From Asparagopsis taxiformis (Eukaryota > Rhodophyta > Florideophyceae > Bonnemaisoniales > Bonnemaisoniaceae), in assembly GCA_030407315.1 (NCBI GenBank), contig JALQPE010002468.1, forward strand, positions 93,622 to 157,621: a stretch of 64,000 nt of DNA, read 5' to 3'. A program made the translations under genes and the position numbers. Positions 31,858-41,434 of this stretch are shown piece after piece. Position 1 is the first letter of the stretch, and each line of letters starts with the position of its first letter. The notes below the pieces were generated by a model that did no database searches, was not told the DNA's origin, and worked only from the letters and a program-made list of their open reading frames with translations.

Positions 31858-34800
31858 ATGGCAGAGCAACGCTACGGAGACCAAGTTTCCGTCCAAGAAT
31901 CAAATGGTGCCCTAATTGTAACAGGCCCAGACGTCACCTCACTAACTACCCGTCCCCACTTGTTCACAAAGACCTCTTTCAGGTCTGAAACCAATGCAAG
32001 CCATCACATAACTGTAATCCCTGCCCATGAATACAAGAACCTCTCAACAAACTGCAGGACAAGCGCAAAAATCACTCTAACAGCTGCGAACCCACCGCAA
32101 CCACTTTCAATTCGCTCTATTCAAACACATAACCCCGACATAACTATAACTTTTGTTACTATCTTTTGGCCAGATGCAGCGCGTCTCCGTGCAAGACTTG
32201 CGCTTCCTGTCCATCATTTCCACATAACGCTTCAAGCAACGCCGCGGAATCTACATCAGGTTTCCAAACACATAACATATATCTCGCCCAGTGCACCACT
32301 CGATGATTTTTTGGAGTCTATAAGGGGCCATTTGCGATCACTGGCGGCCGAAAAAGAGCAGAGTACACAACTATGGGCCGGGTGGCGTTTGTACCGTCGC
32401 CACTTTGCTGAGAGATGCCTGGGACTTACAGAGCTTGTCATGGGTGACGTACAGCGTGATGATGATGGAAATGAAGAGCAGACCACCGAATTGAGAAGAA
32501 AGTTCCATGAGACTCGCGTGGCATGTTTCAGGCTGATTCCTGGGAGGGGTGATGAAGAAATGTCAGCGTCTTATGCGTTAGTTTCTGTGGCACCAGATGT
32601 TCCGTCTTCGTATTTGCACCATGCTATTTCTCTTTTCAACTCTGGAAGTGTTCTGAAAGCATCTCGTTGCGCATGGAAGGCCTTGTTAATATCAAACGAT
32701 ATTGAAGGTTCAGTCGTGGAATCTTCTTTGCTCTTGTTGGCCAAGTGTCAAAAGTTCATGAATATGGTTCGGCTTGATGTGTTTTTGATTGGTCAGCACC
32801 CTTTTGTTCATGAGGAAGAAGGGTATTTCAAACTCTGCTGGTCCGCACTAGCTCCAGAACAGAAAGAATGGCATCATATGTTTCTTGCGAGGGTAATGGA
32901 GGTATTCTTTGAAAATAATTTCACCATGTCTAAACCACTGACAGACCAGCGAACAAGATATATGATGGCGAGGACGAAAGGTGGGAAAAATAAGCTGGAC
33001 AAGCTTCCCAAGTACTTTTCATGGTTTATCCCTTTCAGGATTGCAGCTTCGGCAATTCCACGCGAAGAAAAAGACATTTCCAATTTATGCGCTCTTGGCA
33101 TAAATAAGGTGTTCACCCTATCCATGGAATGCCCACTCAGATCGGAATGGTTCAATGATGGAATTCAAAACGTGTTTCTTCCAGTCCGTGATAATTTTCC
33201 ACCATCGTTTTCGCAACTCGATGCTTTCTTTGCGGAGGCGACCGCAGAGAACTCTCAAAGTCTCGTCCACTGCATTGCGGGGATTGGAAGAACAGGGACT
33301 CTTCTGGTAGCATGGTGCATGCTTTATGGCTCGCAAAATGTGCCCAGGTTGTGCATGATTTGCAATGAGAAACTGAAGGGTGGACTTCGCAGCGAATTGA
33401 AAGTAGGTACATGCGAAAATGAACTGTGCTCTATGGGGTGTAGAGAACCGGCAATGTCAGCAGAGAAAGCCATTGCATTCGTTCGTTCTCTAAGAAGCAG
33501 ATCAGTGGCTTCATGGCGTCAGGAAAGCTTCCTTAAGGAATATAATTCAGAGCTATGGCGAAGATCAAGTGGTTGTATTCTGGGTAATGCGGGCACGGAT
33601 CAAGTTGAAAATGAATTTGATGACTCTCCTTTGGAAATCATTGGAAACCGGCCTAACCACATTCCCTCCTTGATTGTGATGTGCGGCGTTCCTGGCTCAG
33701 GCAAGTCGTACATCGCTCAGACATTCCTCAACTCACTCGGTGATAAATGCACAATAGCTTGTCAAGATGAAATGGGGTCAAAGGCTGCATGTGAATTTGC
33801 AGTTTCCAATTCAATGCAGAGTAGGAAAACAGCATGTTCCATCGTTGACAGATGTAATCTACTGGAGCGTGACCGAGGGGAGTGGTTGGGAGTTGGATTC
33901 GAACCTAAAGATGCAATGGTTATCTTCATGGATACGTCAATACCAACATGCATTAACCGTGCGGAGACACGGGTTGATCACAAGACTCTAGTTCCTCAAA
34001 AATCGCAGAGGCTGATTAAGTCGCTCAGTCGCTCCATCCAACCACCAGGACAGGGGGACATAAAGAACGGGTTTAGTACAGTGCTTGTCGCGAAGGGGCG
34101 GCGTGCTGTTTCGGAAATGTTCGCTCTATTCGGTATTTCCGATACAAGTCGCTGCGTGGCATATCAGGGTAATGCCGAATCTGCAGACACGGGGGATACG
34201 AATCGTTTGCAGAATTTTGTCAAGTTTCCTCGCACAAGGCATCTGCTTGACCTTGGGTCGGTAACTAGAAGTGATTTGTGTAAGTCCAGGGCTGATGCAC
34301 AACAGATGATAGAGCTTCATGGAAAGAATGGAATTGAATTACACCTGGAGGAGAAAGTTGATGGTGCAAATATTGGATTTAGCATTGACAACGATACAAA
34401 TGCGATCCGGGTTCAAAACCGATCCCATTTTATCGATAATACGTCACATGCTCAGTTCAAGCTTGTTTCGCAGTTTGCTGAGAAGCATGAAAATGATATA
34501 AGGCATGTGTTGGACGGCGACTCGAGCAATATCTTATTCGGAGAATGGATGTTTGCTCGACATAGCGTTCGGTACGAGCGATTGCCGGCTTATTTCTTGG
34601 TGTTCGATTTGTACATGGGTAAGAAGAAGAAGTTTGTTAGCAGAAGTCGACTGAAACGAATTTTGACTGAAACTGGGTTGATTTCTGTAGGAGAGATCAC
34701 TGTACCAAGTGGGGCGAAACTAACATTGGAAAGTATTGTGGACATAGTGCAGCAAGGAAGGAGTGACTATGGAGATACATCCATCGAAGGAGTATATTTG

Positions 34801-34947
34801 CGGTTGGACCAGGGCGAATGGTTGATTGATCGGGCGAAGGTTGTCCGACCAGGATTCATATGCGGTAATCAGCATTGGAGTCATCGCGGTGTAGAACAAA
34901 ACGGGGTTTTGGAAAGTGCTTACTTGTACAGCTACAGAACAACATGA
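31858..34947 (+). CDS. multidomain RNA-repair enzyme: DSP phosphatase, polynucleotide kinase, RNA ligase
   Basis: The 1029-residue protein joins three end-processing activities. A dual-specificity-phosphatase domain (about 385-565) has the loop HCIAGIGRTG with C472 and R478 and a possible acid D445. A P-loop kinase (about 603-760) has GVPGSGKS (610-617) and DRCNLLERDR (664-673), the polynucleotide-kinase type motif. A C-terminal nucleotidyltransferase (about 785-1029) has ligase motif I EKVDGAN with K833 as AMP acceptor, E896 in GEWMFA, the AYFLVFDLY strand, EGVYLRL and motif V AKVVRP. This matches proteins called Swiss-army-knife RNA-repair enzymes. The N-terminal third is divergent; one HxT (H122-T124) could be a remnant of a 2H phosphoesterase. 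It would heal and seal RNA breaks. It starts 327 bases from the permuted tRNA gene, divergently. Confidence 0.85.
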   Translation: MAEQRYGDQVSVQESNGALIVTGPDVTSLTTRPHLFTKTSFRSETNASHHITVIPAHEYKNLSTNCRTSAKITLTAANPPQPLSIRSIQTHNPDITITFVTIFWPDAARLRARLALPVHHFHITLQATPRNLHQVSKHITYISPSAPLDDFLESIRGHLRSLAAEKEQSTQLWAGWRLYRRHFAERCLGLTELVMGDVQRDDDGNEEQTTELRRKFHETRVACFRLIPGRGDEEMSASYALVSVAPDVPSSYLHHAISLFNSGSVLKASRCAWKALLISNDIEGSVVESSLLLLAKCQKFMNMVRLDVFLIGQHPFVHEEEGYFKLCWSALAPEQKEWHHMFLARVMEVFFENNFTMSKPLTDQRTRYMMARTKGGKNKLDKLPKYFSWFIPFRIAASAIPREEKDISNLCALGINKVFTLSMECPLRSEWFNDGIQNVFLPVRDNFPPSFSQLDAFFAEATAENSQSLVHCIAGIGRTGTLLVAWCMLYGSQNVPRLCMICNEKLKGGLRSELKVGTCENELCSMGCREPAMSAEKAIAFVRSLRSRSVASWRQESFLKEYNSELWRRSSGCILGNAGTDQVENEFDDSPLEIIGNRPNHIPSLIVMCGVPGSGKSYIAQTFLNSLGDKCTIACQDEMGSKAACEFAVSNSMQSRKTACSIVDRCNLLERDRGEWLGVGFEPKDAMVIFMDTSIPTCINRAETRVDHKTLVPQKSQRLIKSLSRSIQPPGQGDIKNGFSTVLVAKGRRAVSEMFALFGISDTSRCVAYQGNAESADTGDTNRLQNFVKFPRTRHLLDLGSVTRSDLCKSRADAQQMIELHGKNGIELHLEEKVDGANIGFSIDNDTNAIRVQNRSHFIDNTSHAQFKLVSQFAEKHENDIRHVLDGDSSNILFGEWMFARHSVRYERLPAYFLVFDLYMGKKKKFVSRSRLKRILTETGLISVGEITVPSGAKLTLESIVDIVQQGRSDYGDTSIEGVYLRLDQGEWLIDRAKVVRPGFICGNQHWSHRGVEQNGVLESAYLYSYRTT

Positions 34948-35468
34948 TAGCTTTGAGAGAAGTGAAGGGAACAGCATCATTATTAGCAAAGAAATATACT
35001 GGTCATCTTGTTCATGCCTAATAGAGGAATGAAGCGACGCAAGGACTCGTTGGAATATCACTTTCAACTTTCAAACACAAGAGAGGCTTTTTATGTTCCT
35101 CGAGCATGAGTGGAGAATGACTGTTCGATTAGAAGCGAGCGGACCACTCCTGTTGGTCAGACGAGTGCGAGTGGTGCCCGCGAAGACCATAAGAACATCT
35201 CCATTGCAATTTGCATCTCGGAAACTGTTGTATTGCACCCAATGTGTCTGGTCCTGACAAGCGGTCCCTTAGTGAACTGCGATGTAACTTGAAATTTCAA
35301 TCGTGTAAAAGCATGACATATTTTTTCTGAAATTGACAACTCGAAGTGTGCTCTGTACAGCAAGGAACGTTTGAATTGGAGATCTCTCAACTTCCGTCGA
35401 CAGGTCTACGAAATCTCCCAGAATCGCCGTCTGCCATTGCAAATTTTCTACATCTGCGTATTGATCAT
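34948..35468. other. intergenic
   Basis: No gene is supported. The NusG frame is open back to 35346 but opens there with GTG, so the first usable ATG is 35469. Confidence 0.4.
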
Positions 35469-37310
35469 ATGCAAACCTACAACATGATCCCGGATACCTC
35501 ATCCGGAAGGTTGACTTTCCACAATGCAGAATTTGCCTATGTTGGTAGCCGTGCTTGCAGCTTCACGCGTGGATCCTCAGTACTGGTCTCCAGATGCAGG
35601 CGGCGCCAACGTCCAGTGAAAGCCCTGCCGAGGAATTGGCGTTGTGCCTTACCGGAAGACGCAGAAACAAAAGTTGATAATGATGCCGTTCCCGCAGACG
35701 AAGCCGTTGACATTGCCCAGGTCGAAGGCGCACTAGCAATAGATACCCTTGATGCTGATTTGGAAGCCGCATTATCAAAGGGCTGGGATCAATTAGAACT
35801 TTTCGATTCTATGGATGAAGCCGAGAACGATGAGACCGATTCAACAGATGGGGAAGAGGAGGAGGAAGAAGATGAGTTTTCAACGCTAGAACAAGAATCT
35901 GTGTCAGAGCAGGATGAAGATACAGACACTTCTTCTAGCAATGTTGAAGAGGATGTCCCAGTCCAGTTTCTCGAGTCTTCAGCATCAAAGGAATCGGATG
36001 ATGCTGCAGCCGCCATCAGAGAAGCCAAACAGCCAAAAAAGAGAAAACCCAAGGCATCAGCGAAGAAGAAAGAAACAAAAAAGACTACGAAAGGCAAGAA
36101 ATCGACTAAAGCTGGTAAAGATGAAGAAGTGAGGGAAATGACTCAACGAGAAATGCTCAATTCAGAGGTGTGGGATCCCGAGCCGCGTTGGTTCTTCCTC
36201 CAGGTGAAGCCAGGCTGTGAACAAAGCTGTGCCATTTCGCTTCGCAATATGGCTGAATCTCTGGAGAGCCTGGAAGTCCTCGAAGTTCTTGTACCGGCAA
36301 TCACGATCATGCGATTGACCAAGGGTGGTAAGTCTGTCAAGAAGGAGGAGAGGATGTTCCCTGGGTACATATTGATTCTCATGGTCATGAATCGACAGAA
36401 TTATGCTGATGTGCAACGAGTACCAAACGTGCAGTGGTTTATGGGTGATCCAAACAGAGAAAAGCAAAAAGACCAACCTTTCAGACCGCCGTTGCCTGTT
36501 TCAGACGCCGAAATGAGTGTAGTCTTTGAAAAAGTTCGGGCAGCAGATAGCGCAAAGCCTGAGAAGAAGACTACGCTTCGCCCGGGTGATGCTATCAAGG
36601 TCATTTCGGGTACCCATTCTGGCAGTGTGGGACGAGTCGTCGAAGTCAAACCAGACACTCAGCTGGTTAAAGCGAAACTGAAAGCATTCGGTGGAATCAC
36701 TACAGAAGAGCTCGAGTTTGGTCAAGTTGAAGTTGTAGACGATAGCGAGCTCGAGGACCCGGTAATCGAAGAAAGCCCTGATTCTTCGGAAAAAACTGAC
36801 CAGCCGGAGAAGGATGGATCTGCTCCTCGCGAAGGGTATAGCGCAGGAGTTGCATCGGCTGAGGATGATTTGGCGTTCTTACTTGGTGATGATGGAGAGG
36901 ACAATGAGTATGCCAATTGGGATCCGTTGTCTTCCAAGGGAGATGATTCGGGAGATGACGGGTTTAGCGAAGGGGAAATTTTCGATCAATCTGAGGAAAC
37001 TCCCGATCTTGACAAGTTGATCAATACTGAAATGAAGTCGAACAAGAGCAATTCTGCAGCGAAGAATGAGATTAACGACTTTGAGTCTTTCCTGGGTGAT
37101 GACCTTGCAGAATTTCTAGGTAATGATGATGATTCCAATCTTTGGGACCCTCAAGTCCCTTCGAAAGCAAGCGGTCCCGATCGAAGCACACCAGAATCTC
37201 CCATCGAATCAGAGGACAGCAGCAAGGGTTACAGTGCAGAAGACGATCCATTTAGCTTTCTGGACAGCGATGAAACTGAAGATTCATGGTTCCCAGAGCA
37301 GATGCCATGA
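35469..37310 (+). CDS. nusG: plastid-targeted NusG-type transcription factor with acidic repeat tail
   Basis: The 613-residue protein starts at ATG 35469 (a second ATG at 35484 is equally good). An N-terminal Arg/Ser-rich extension (RGSSVLVSRCRRRQRPVK) looks like a transit peptide. A long acidic stretch and a Lys-rich stretch (KKRKPKASAKKKETKKTTKG) follow. Then come an NGN domain (RWFFLQVKPGCEQSCAISL ... MFPGYILILM ... VQWFMGD) and a KOW motif (LRPGDAIKVISGTHSGSVGR). NusG binds the polymerase clamp and controls elongation. The C-terminus carries three acidic FLG/DD...WDP-like repeats at roughly 36860-36927, 37087-37150 and 37240-37300. Bacterial NusG is about 180 residues, so most of this protein is added disordered sequence. 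A plastid polymerase partner is inferred. Confidence 0.87.
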   Translation: MQTYNMIPDTSSGRLTFHNAEFAYVGSRACSFTRGSSVLVSRCRRRQRPVKALPRNWRCALPEDAETKVDNDAVPADEAVDIAQVEGALAIDTLDADLEAALSKGWDQLELFDSMDEAENDETDSTDGEEEEEEDEFSTLEQESVSEQDEDTDTSSSNVEEDVPVQFLESSASKESDDAAAAIREAKQPKKRKPKASAKKKETKKTTKGKKSTKAGKDEEVREMTQREMLNSEVWDPEPRWFFLQVKPGCEQSCAISLRNMAESLESLEVLEVLVPAITIMRLTKGGKSVKKEERMFPGYILILMVMNRQNYADVQRVPNVQWFMGDPNREKQKDQPFRPPLPVSDAEMSVVFEKVRAADSAKPEKKTTLRPGDAIKVISGTHSGSVGRVVEVKPDTQLVKAKLKAFGGITTEELEFGQVEVVDDSELEDPVIEESPDSSEKTDQPEKDGSAPREGYSAGVASAEDDLAFLLGDDGEDNEYANWDPLSSKGDDSGDDGFSEGEIFDQSEETPDLDKLINTEMKSNKSNSAAKNEINDFESFLGDDLAEFLGNDDDSNLWDPQVPSKASGPDRSTPESPIESEDSSKGYSAEDDPFSFLDSDETEDSWFPEQMP

Positions 37311-38084
37311 ATAGGCACATTGCAGTCACGTCTTGAAATGCCTTCCGACTTGCCTAGAGTGATTTGATACTCACTCTCATCCACTATGCATTTCAGGCAA
37401 CCTTGCTTGACAGTATTGGAATGCAAATGACTTACTAGTTTGGCAAGTATCTGTGACTCGAGTCTGTGTCTGGTTCACTTCATCGAAGATCCAAAAGCCG
37501 GGAGTGGTATATAACCCTCATTGTGTTCAGGCTTATGCAGGGAATATATTGAATCGTGTGCAGCACTAACAAAGCTTCAAGATGCTTACTGCCACGACTT
37601 AGAAGAGGGCCAGTTGTGTGTAAAATATCGTCAATCACACAGAAAGACAGCATTCTGGGCGGTACTTGAGAGAAAACACACAGATGGTGAACGACTCGGT
37701 GGAATTCTAGAAGTAGGCACCGTTCAAAAGTTGCATTCGCAACCAACATGACGCTCTCCTGTGATATTTCCATTTGATGGAATATGTCCGGAAACCTCTG
37801 TCATCAAAATACGCGTTACCTCCAATAGCCCGTAAATTTATCTGCGCCTCCGTTGAAGTAGTTGCATGGTAAGACGAGAATTTTCATCGAAGCGTGCACT
37901 AAAGAATAACGAAAACGCGCGTGAGAAGCTTCGAACCGCACCGTCAACTCTGATAATATCCAGTCCGTACCACATGTCTTACTAGCGCTATCAGAAAAAT
38001 ACATACATCTAACCGCAGCTCACATTACATGTCGCAATATGAATCCCAAAACATTGCCATCCGTAAAAACGTCCTCAGATCAGA
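37311..38084. other. intergenic (convergent)
   Basis: It lies between the ends of NusG and MoaC. Short open frames have no recognisable product; no RNA gene is seen. Confidence 0.4.
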
Positions 38085-38699
38085 CTACTCAGCCTTGTAA
38101 TCACCACTCTTCCCGCCAGTCTTACTCAGCAATCGGATACCATCTATTTCTATCGCCTTCGAGCCCGCCTTGCACATATCGTAAACAGTGAGCGCTGCAA
38201 CAGATGCAGCAGTCAAAGCTTCCATTTCCACACCCGTCTGAGCGAGTCCAGTAGAGGCGGTAGCGGTGATCTGCACGCCATGTATAGCCTCGTCAAGTTG
38301 CAAAAGCACGGAAACATGTGCGAGAGGAACTGTGTGACACAATGGAATTAGATCCGGTGTTCTTTTCGCGCCCATGATACCCGCCAATTGCGCCACAGTA
38401 AACACGTCTCCTTTCTTATTCGATGGTCTGTCGGAAATACCTTCCGCACCCTGCATGCTATCCGAGAGTGTTTTGAACACACTGTGACCGAGATTCACCG
38501 TGGCACACGCAGTCGCAGTTCGTTCACTCGCGGCTTTCGATCCCACATTCACCATGCTCGCCCTACCACTATCGTCCAGATGGGTTAGGCGACTGGCGTG
38601 CGTCGGGCTGGCTGATGACTCGTTGGAGAAATTACGCGCTGCGAGCAGAATTTGATATGCCCGAGATCGGAAACGTAATATTGCTCCATGTGATAACAT
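38085..38699 (-). CDS. CNX3: cyclic pyranopterin monophosphate synthase (MoaC/CNX3), mitochondrial
   Basis: The 204-residue protein makes cyclic pyranopterin monophosphate, the first stable intermediate of molybdenum cofactor synthesis. The first 30 residues (MLSHGAILRFRSRAYQILLAARNFSNES) resemble a mitochondrial presequence, as in plant CNX3. The MoaC domain opens with THLDDSGRASMVNVGSK and carries KKGDVFTVAQLAGIMGAKRT, the LIPLCHTVPL active-site segment and GVEMEALTAASVAALTVYDM. Length is a MoaC domain (about 160) plus targeting peptide. The partner MoaA/CNX2 is not in the window. Confidence 0.94.
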   Translation of the reverse strand: MLSHGAILRFRSRAYQILLAARNFSNESSASPTHASRLTHLDDSGRASMVNVGSKAASERTATACATVNLGHSVFKTLSDSMQGAEGISDRPSNKKGDVFTVAQLAGIMGAKRTPDLIPLCHTVPLAHVSVLLQLDEAIHGVQITATASTGLAQTGVEMEALTAASVAALTVYDMCKAGSKAIEIDGIRLLSKTGGKSGDYKAE

Positions 38700-39072
38700 G
38701 ATTCAGATGATGGAATATCAACAGCGATCGACCTGTTCTTCGAGGGTTTCAATGATGTACTCGAAGATTTCACATGCGTGTTGCGGAGATGGAGATAACG
38801 ATGCGGTTCGATGTGTCAATTGATGACTGCCGACGACATTCGATGGCGTGTGTAGAAGTTGACACTTGGTTTTTGCAATCTTAATTTGGCGTGGAGCAGG
38901 GCGATGACTAGCCGGGGGAAGTCGCGATATCAACTTGAAGCTGGCGTTCGGTCGATGATGCGTTGTGACTTGAGAGAAGATGTTGTTCAGTTGCTGATTC
39001 GTTATTGTTTATTCTAAATTTCAACATGATCTCAGCCAGCTCTTCAGATTGTTGAGCAGAGCGTTTGCAGAA
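38700..39072. other. divergent promoter region, CNX3 / SufE-MnmA
   Basis: The two genes start back to back here, so both promoters lie in these 373 bases. No sharp TATA element is seen. Confidence 0.45.
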
Positions 39073-40869
39073 ATGTGCAATTCTGCTACCTGCGATTCGC
39101 CTCCCGCGTTTGTATCACACTTTGTGCAAAAGTTCCCGTGTGAGCGGGCGACAGGAAGACGTTCACGCTTTGCTCAGTGTCATTCATCATGCAGGCAGAC
39201 CAACAAACGTTCCAAGTGGTCATGTGCACTTCCCGCAAATTTGAAGTCCTTAGCAGCGCAAATTCAAATGGGTAACAGTGTGACTGAGAGATATCTACAA
39301 TTAGTGAAAGTTGGACATCAGATGACGCTGCTCGCTGAAGAATCTCTTGAAGCTTCTTCTAGAATATCTGGATGTACCTCAATATCGCATGTGACAGTGC
39401 AGATGAGACCTGACAATTCAGTTGTGTTAGCAGGTTATTCTGATGCGCAAATCTCCCGCGGAATCGTTGCACTACTCGTTCTAGGTCTCAACGGATGTTC
39501 GGCATCTCAAGTTTTGAGTATACAAGCTGCTGATGTAATTTCTGCGACAGGCCTAAATGAAGCGGTTGGGCCATCTCGAATAAACGGTCTGGTCAGCGTC
39601 CTTGCTGGGATAAAGAAGCAAATATCACAAATTCAAAGCCGGAACACATCATTGCAAAATGATGAACAGAGCCATCCGATGGACGGACGATGGAGTGGTA
39701 GACAAGGGGAAGATGTCGCAGTACTATTATCAGGAGGTGTCGATTCCTCGGTTGCAATGCGACTCGCAATGGAGGGAGGTGCAAGGGTGCATCCATTCTA
39801 TCTGAAGATTTGGCTTGATGACGAACTGGCACATTTGGGCCAGTGTCCATGGGAAGAAGATATCGAATATGCCAGCGCGGTATGCAAGCAGGCGGGTGTG
39901 AAATTGCAAGAGGTTCCATTTCAAAATGCGTATTGGGATGAAGTGGTCTCATATACAATTGACCAAACGCGACTAGGACGTACGCCAAACCCGGACGTGA
40001 TGTGCAATTCCAGAATTAAGTTTGGGGCGTTTCACGAGCGCATCGGGAAGCACTATGACAAAGTCGTGACGGGGCATTATGCTGAGACGAGAATAAATAC
40101 GGACACTGGTCTGGCGGAGTTGTATGTTTCGAAAGATCCATGGAAAGATCAGACGTACTTTTTGGCGCATCTTCGTCAGAATCAACTGGCCAATGTATCA
40201 TTTCCTGTCGGGCGGTTTTCGAAACAAGATGTGCGACATCTGGCGCAGCGATATAATCTGCCGAACAAAGAGAGGAGGGATTCGCAGGGGATCTGCTTTC
40301 TGGGCAAGCTGAAATTTGATGATTTTCTCGCTCACCACCTGGGATATCGACGCGGGTCACTGGTGGAGTTCGAGACGGGACTTGAACTGGGACATCACAG
40401 AGGGTTTTGGTTTTTTACACTCGGTCAGAGAAGAGGTGTGGGGCTTTCCGGCGGCCCGTGGTATGTAGTATCAAAGGACCCGGTGCGAAACGTTGTGTTT
40501 GTGAGCAAGGATTATAACCATGTCGATAAGGAAAGGAATTGTTTCGAGTTTGAAACGCCGCTGTGGATTTCGGGAAATTGGCCGGAGGAACTGAGCGAGA
40601 TTGGTGATGTCATGGAGTTGAAAGTGAAGACGCGACACGGTCCGCACTTTCATTCGGCGACGGTTTGTCGTTTGCCACAGGGGCGTGGTAGGGTGGATTT
40701 GGTGCAACGAGACAAGGGCTTGGCGCCTGGTCAGTTTGCTGCGTTTTACAAGGATGATATGTGTCTAGGATCGGGTATTATCTCAAATGACTTGTCGCTG
40801 TCGGAGGCACCGAAGGTTATTCGGAAAATGTCATCCAAGTCGAAACGATTGCAAGCGCTCAATCCGTAG
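39073..40869 (+). CDS. mnmA: SufE-MnmA fusion: sulfur acceptor joined to tRNA 2-thiouridylase, probably plastid
   Basis: The 598-residue protein combines two enzymes. Residues about 55-190 form a SufE domain: SRISGCTS with the persulfide-accepting C101, then YSDAQISRGIVALLVLGLNG and VGPSRINGL. Residues about 213-598 form MnmA/TrmU: PP-loop SGGVDSS (220-226), NPDVMCNSRIKF with catalytic C311, DQTYFLAHL, DSQGICFLG with C408, and the C-terminal GQFAAFYKDD barrel. MnmA thiolates U34 of tRNA-Gln, -Lys and -Glu; SufE carries sulfur from the desulfurase SufS. The N-terminal 55 residues look like a transit peptide. The frame opens earlier only with TTG. In bacteria the sulfur relay to MnmA uses separate Tus proteins. 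Confidence 0.92.
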   Translation: MCNSATCDSPPAFVSHFVQKFPCERATGRRSRFAQCHSSCRQTNKRSKWSCALPANLKSLAAQIQMGNSVTERYLQLVKVGHQMTLLAEESLEASSRISGCTSISHVTVQMRPDNSVVLAGYSDAQISRGIVALLVLGLNGCSASQVLSIQAADVISATGLNEAVGPSRINGLVSVLAGIKKQISQIQSRNTSLQNDEQSHPMDGRWSGRQGEDVAVLLSGGVDSSVAMRLAMEGGARVHPFYLKIWLDDELAHLGQCPWEEDIEYASAVCKQAGVKLQEVPFQNAYWDEVVSYTIDQTRLGRTPNPDVMCNSRIKFGAFHERIGKHYDKVVTGHYAETRINTDTGLAELYVSKDPWKDQTYFLAHLRQNQLANVSFPVGRFSKQDVRHLAQRYNLPNKERRDSQGICFLGKLKFDDFLAHHLGYRRGSLVEFETGLELGHHRGFWFFTLGQRRGVGLSGGPWYVVSKDPVRNVVFVSKDYNHVDKERNCFEFETPLWISGNWPEELSEIGDVMELKVKTRHGPHFHSATVCRLPQGRGRVDLVQRDKGLAPGQFAAFYKDDMCLGSGIISNDLSLSEAPKVIRKMSSKSKRLQALNP

Positions 40870-41434
40870 AATGGGATTCACATTGCGAGCAACGATGCAT
40901 GTGCGCACACTGTTTGCGACAATGTGGAAACGAGAGTCAACAGGTGCAGTGTCCTGTGTGTGTTCTAGGATGTGTGATGGAATCATTTGGGTAGACTGTG
41001 GCATGCTTGAAAGATTTGCGGTCAACGATTTTTGCGACTGTCGTGAATGGAACAGGTCATCACGTCATATGCTTTCGTGGTGAGGCGTGATGGATGTCCA
41101 GATGATGTTCAGCCTTTTCAATGTTTACATTGTGTAGAGCTCCACCAGGGGTTGGGTAGTATGAACAAAGCGTGAAAGAGCTCTGATCTCTCGTGCCGCA
41201 TCGCACCCATTAAGCGAAATCCACGTTAGCCATGATGCAGTCTGCTGTACCATTACATGTGTACATCCATGAAATGAACGTTTAAATTTCAATAAACGAG
41301 TCCAATTGCGCCGATTCTCTCTCAAGACCCGTTGAAATTTACTACACAATCCTCCTCAATTACCTGGCGTCCATCGAGCATACACTCTGAACATCACCTC
41401 CCCTTCCCACCGACGGCGCCCGACTCACCCAGCA
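40870..41434. other. intergenic
   Basis: No gene is supported between two rightward genes. The right part must contain the promoter of the next gene. Confidence 0.4.
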
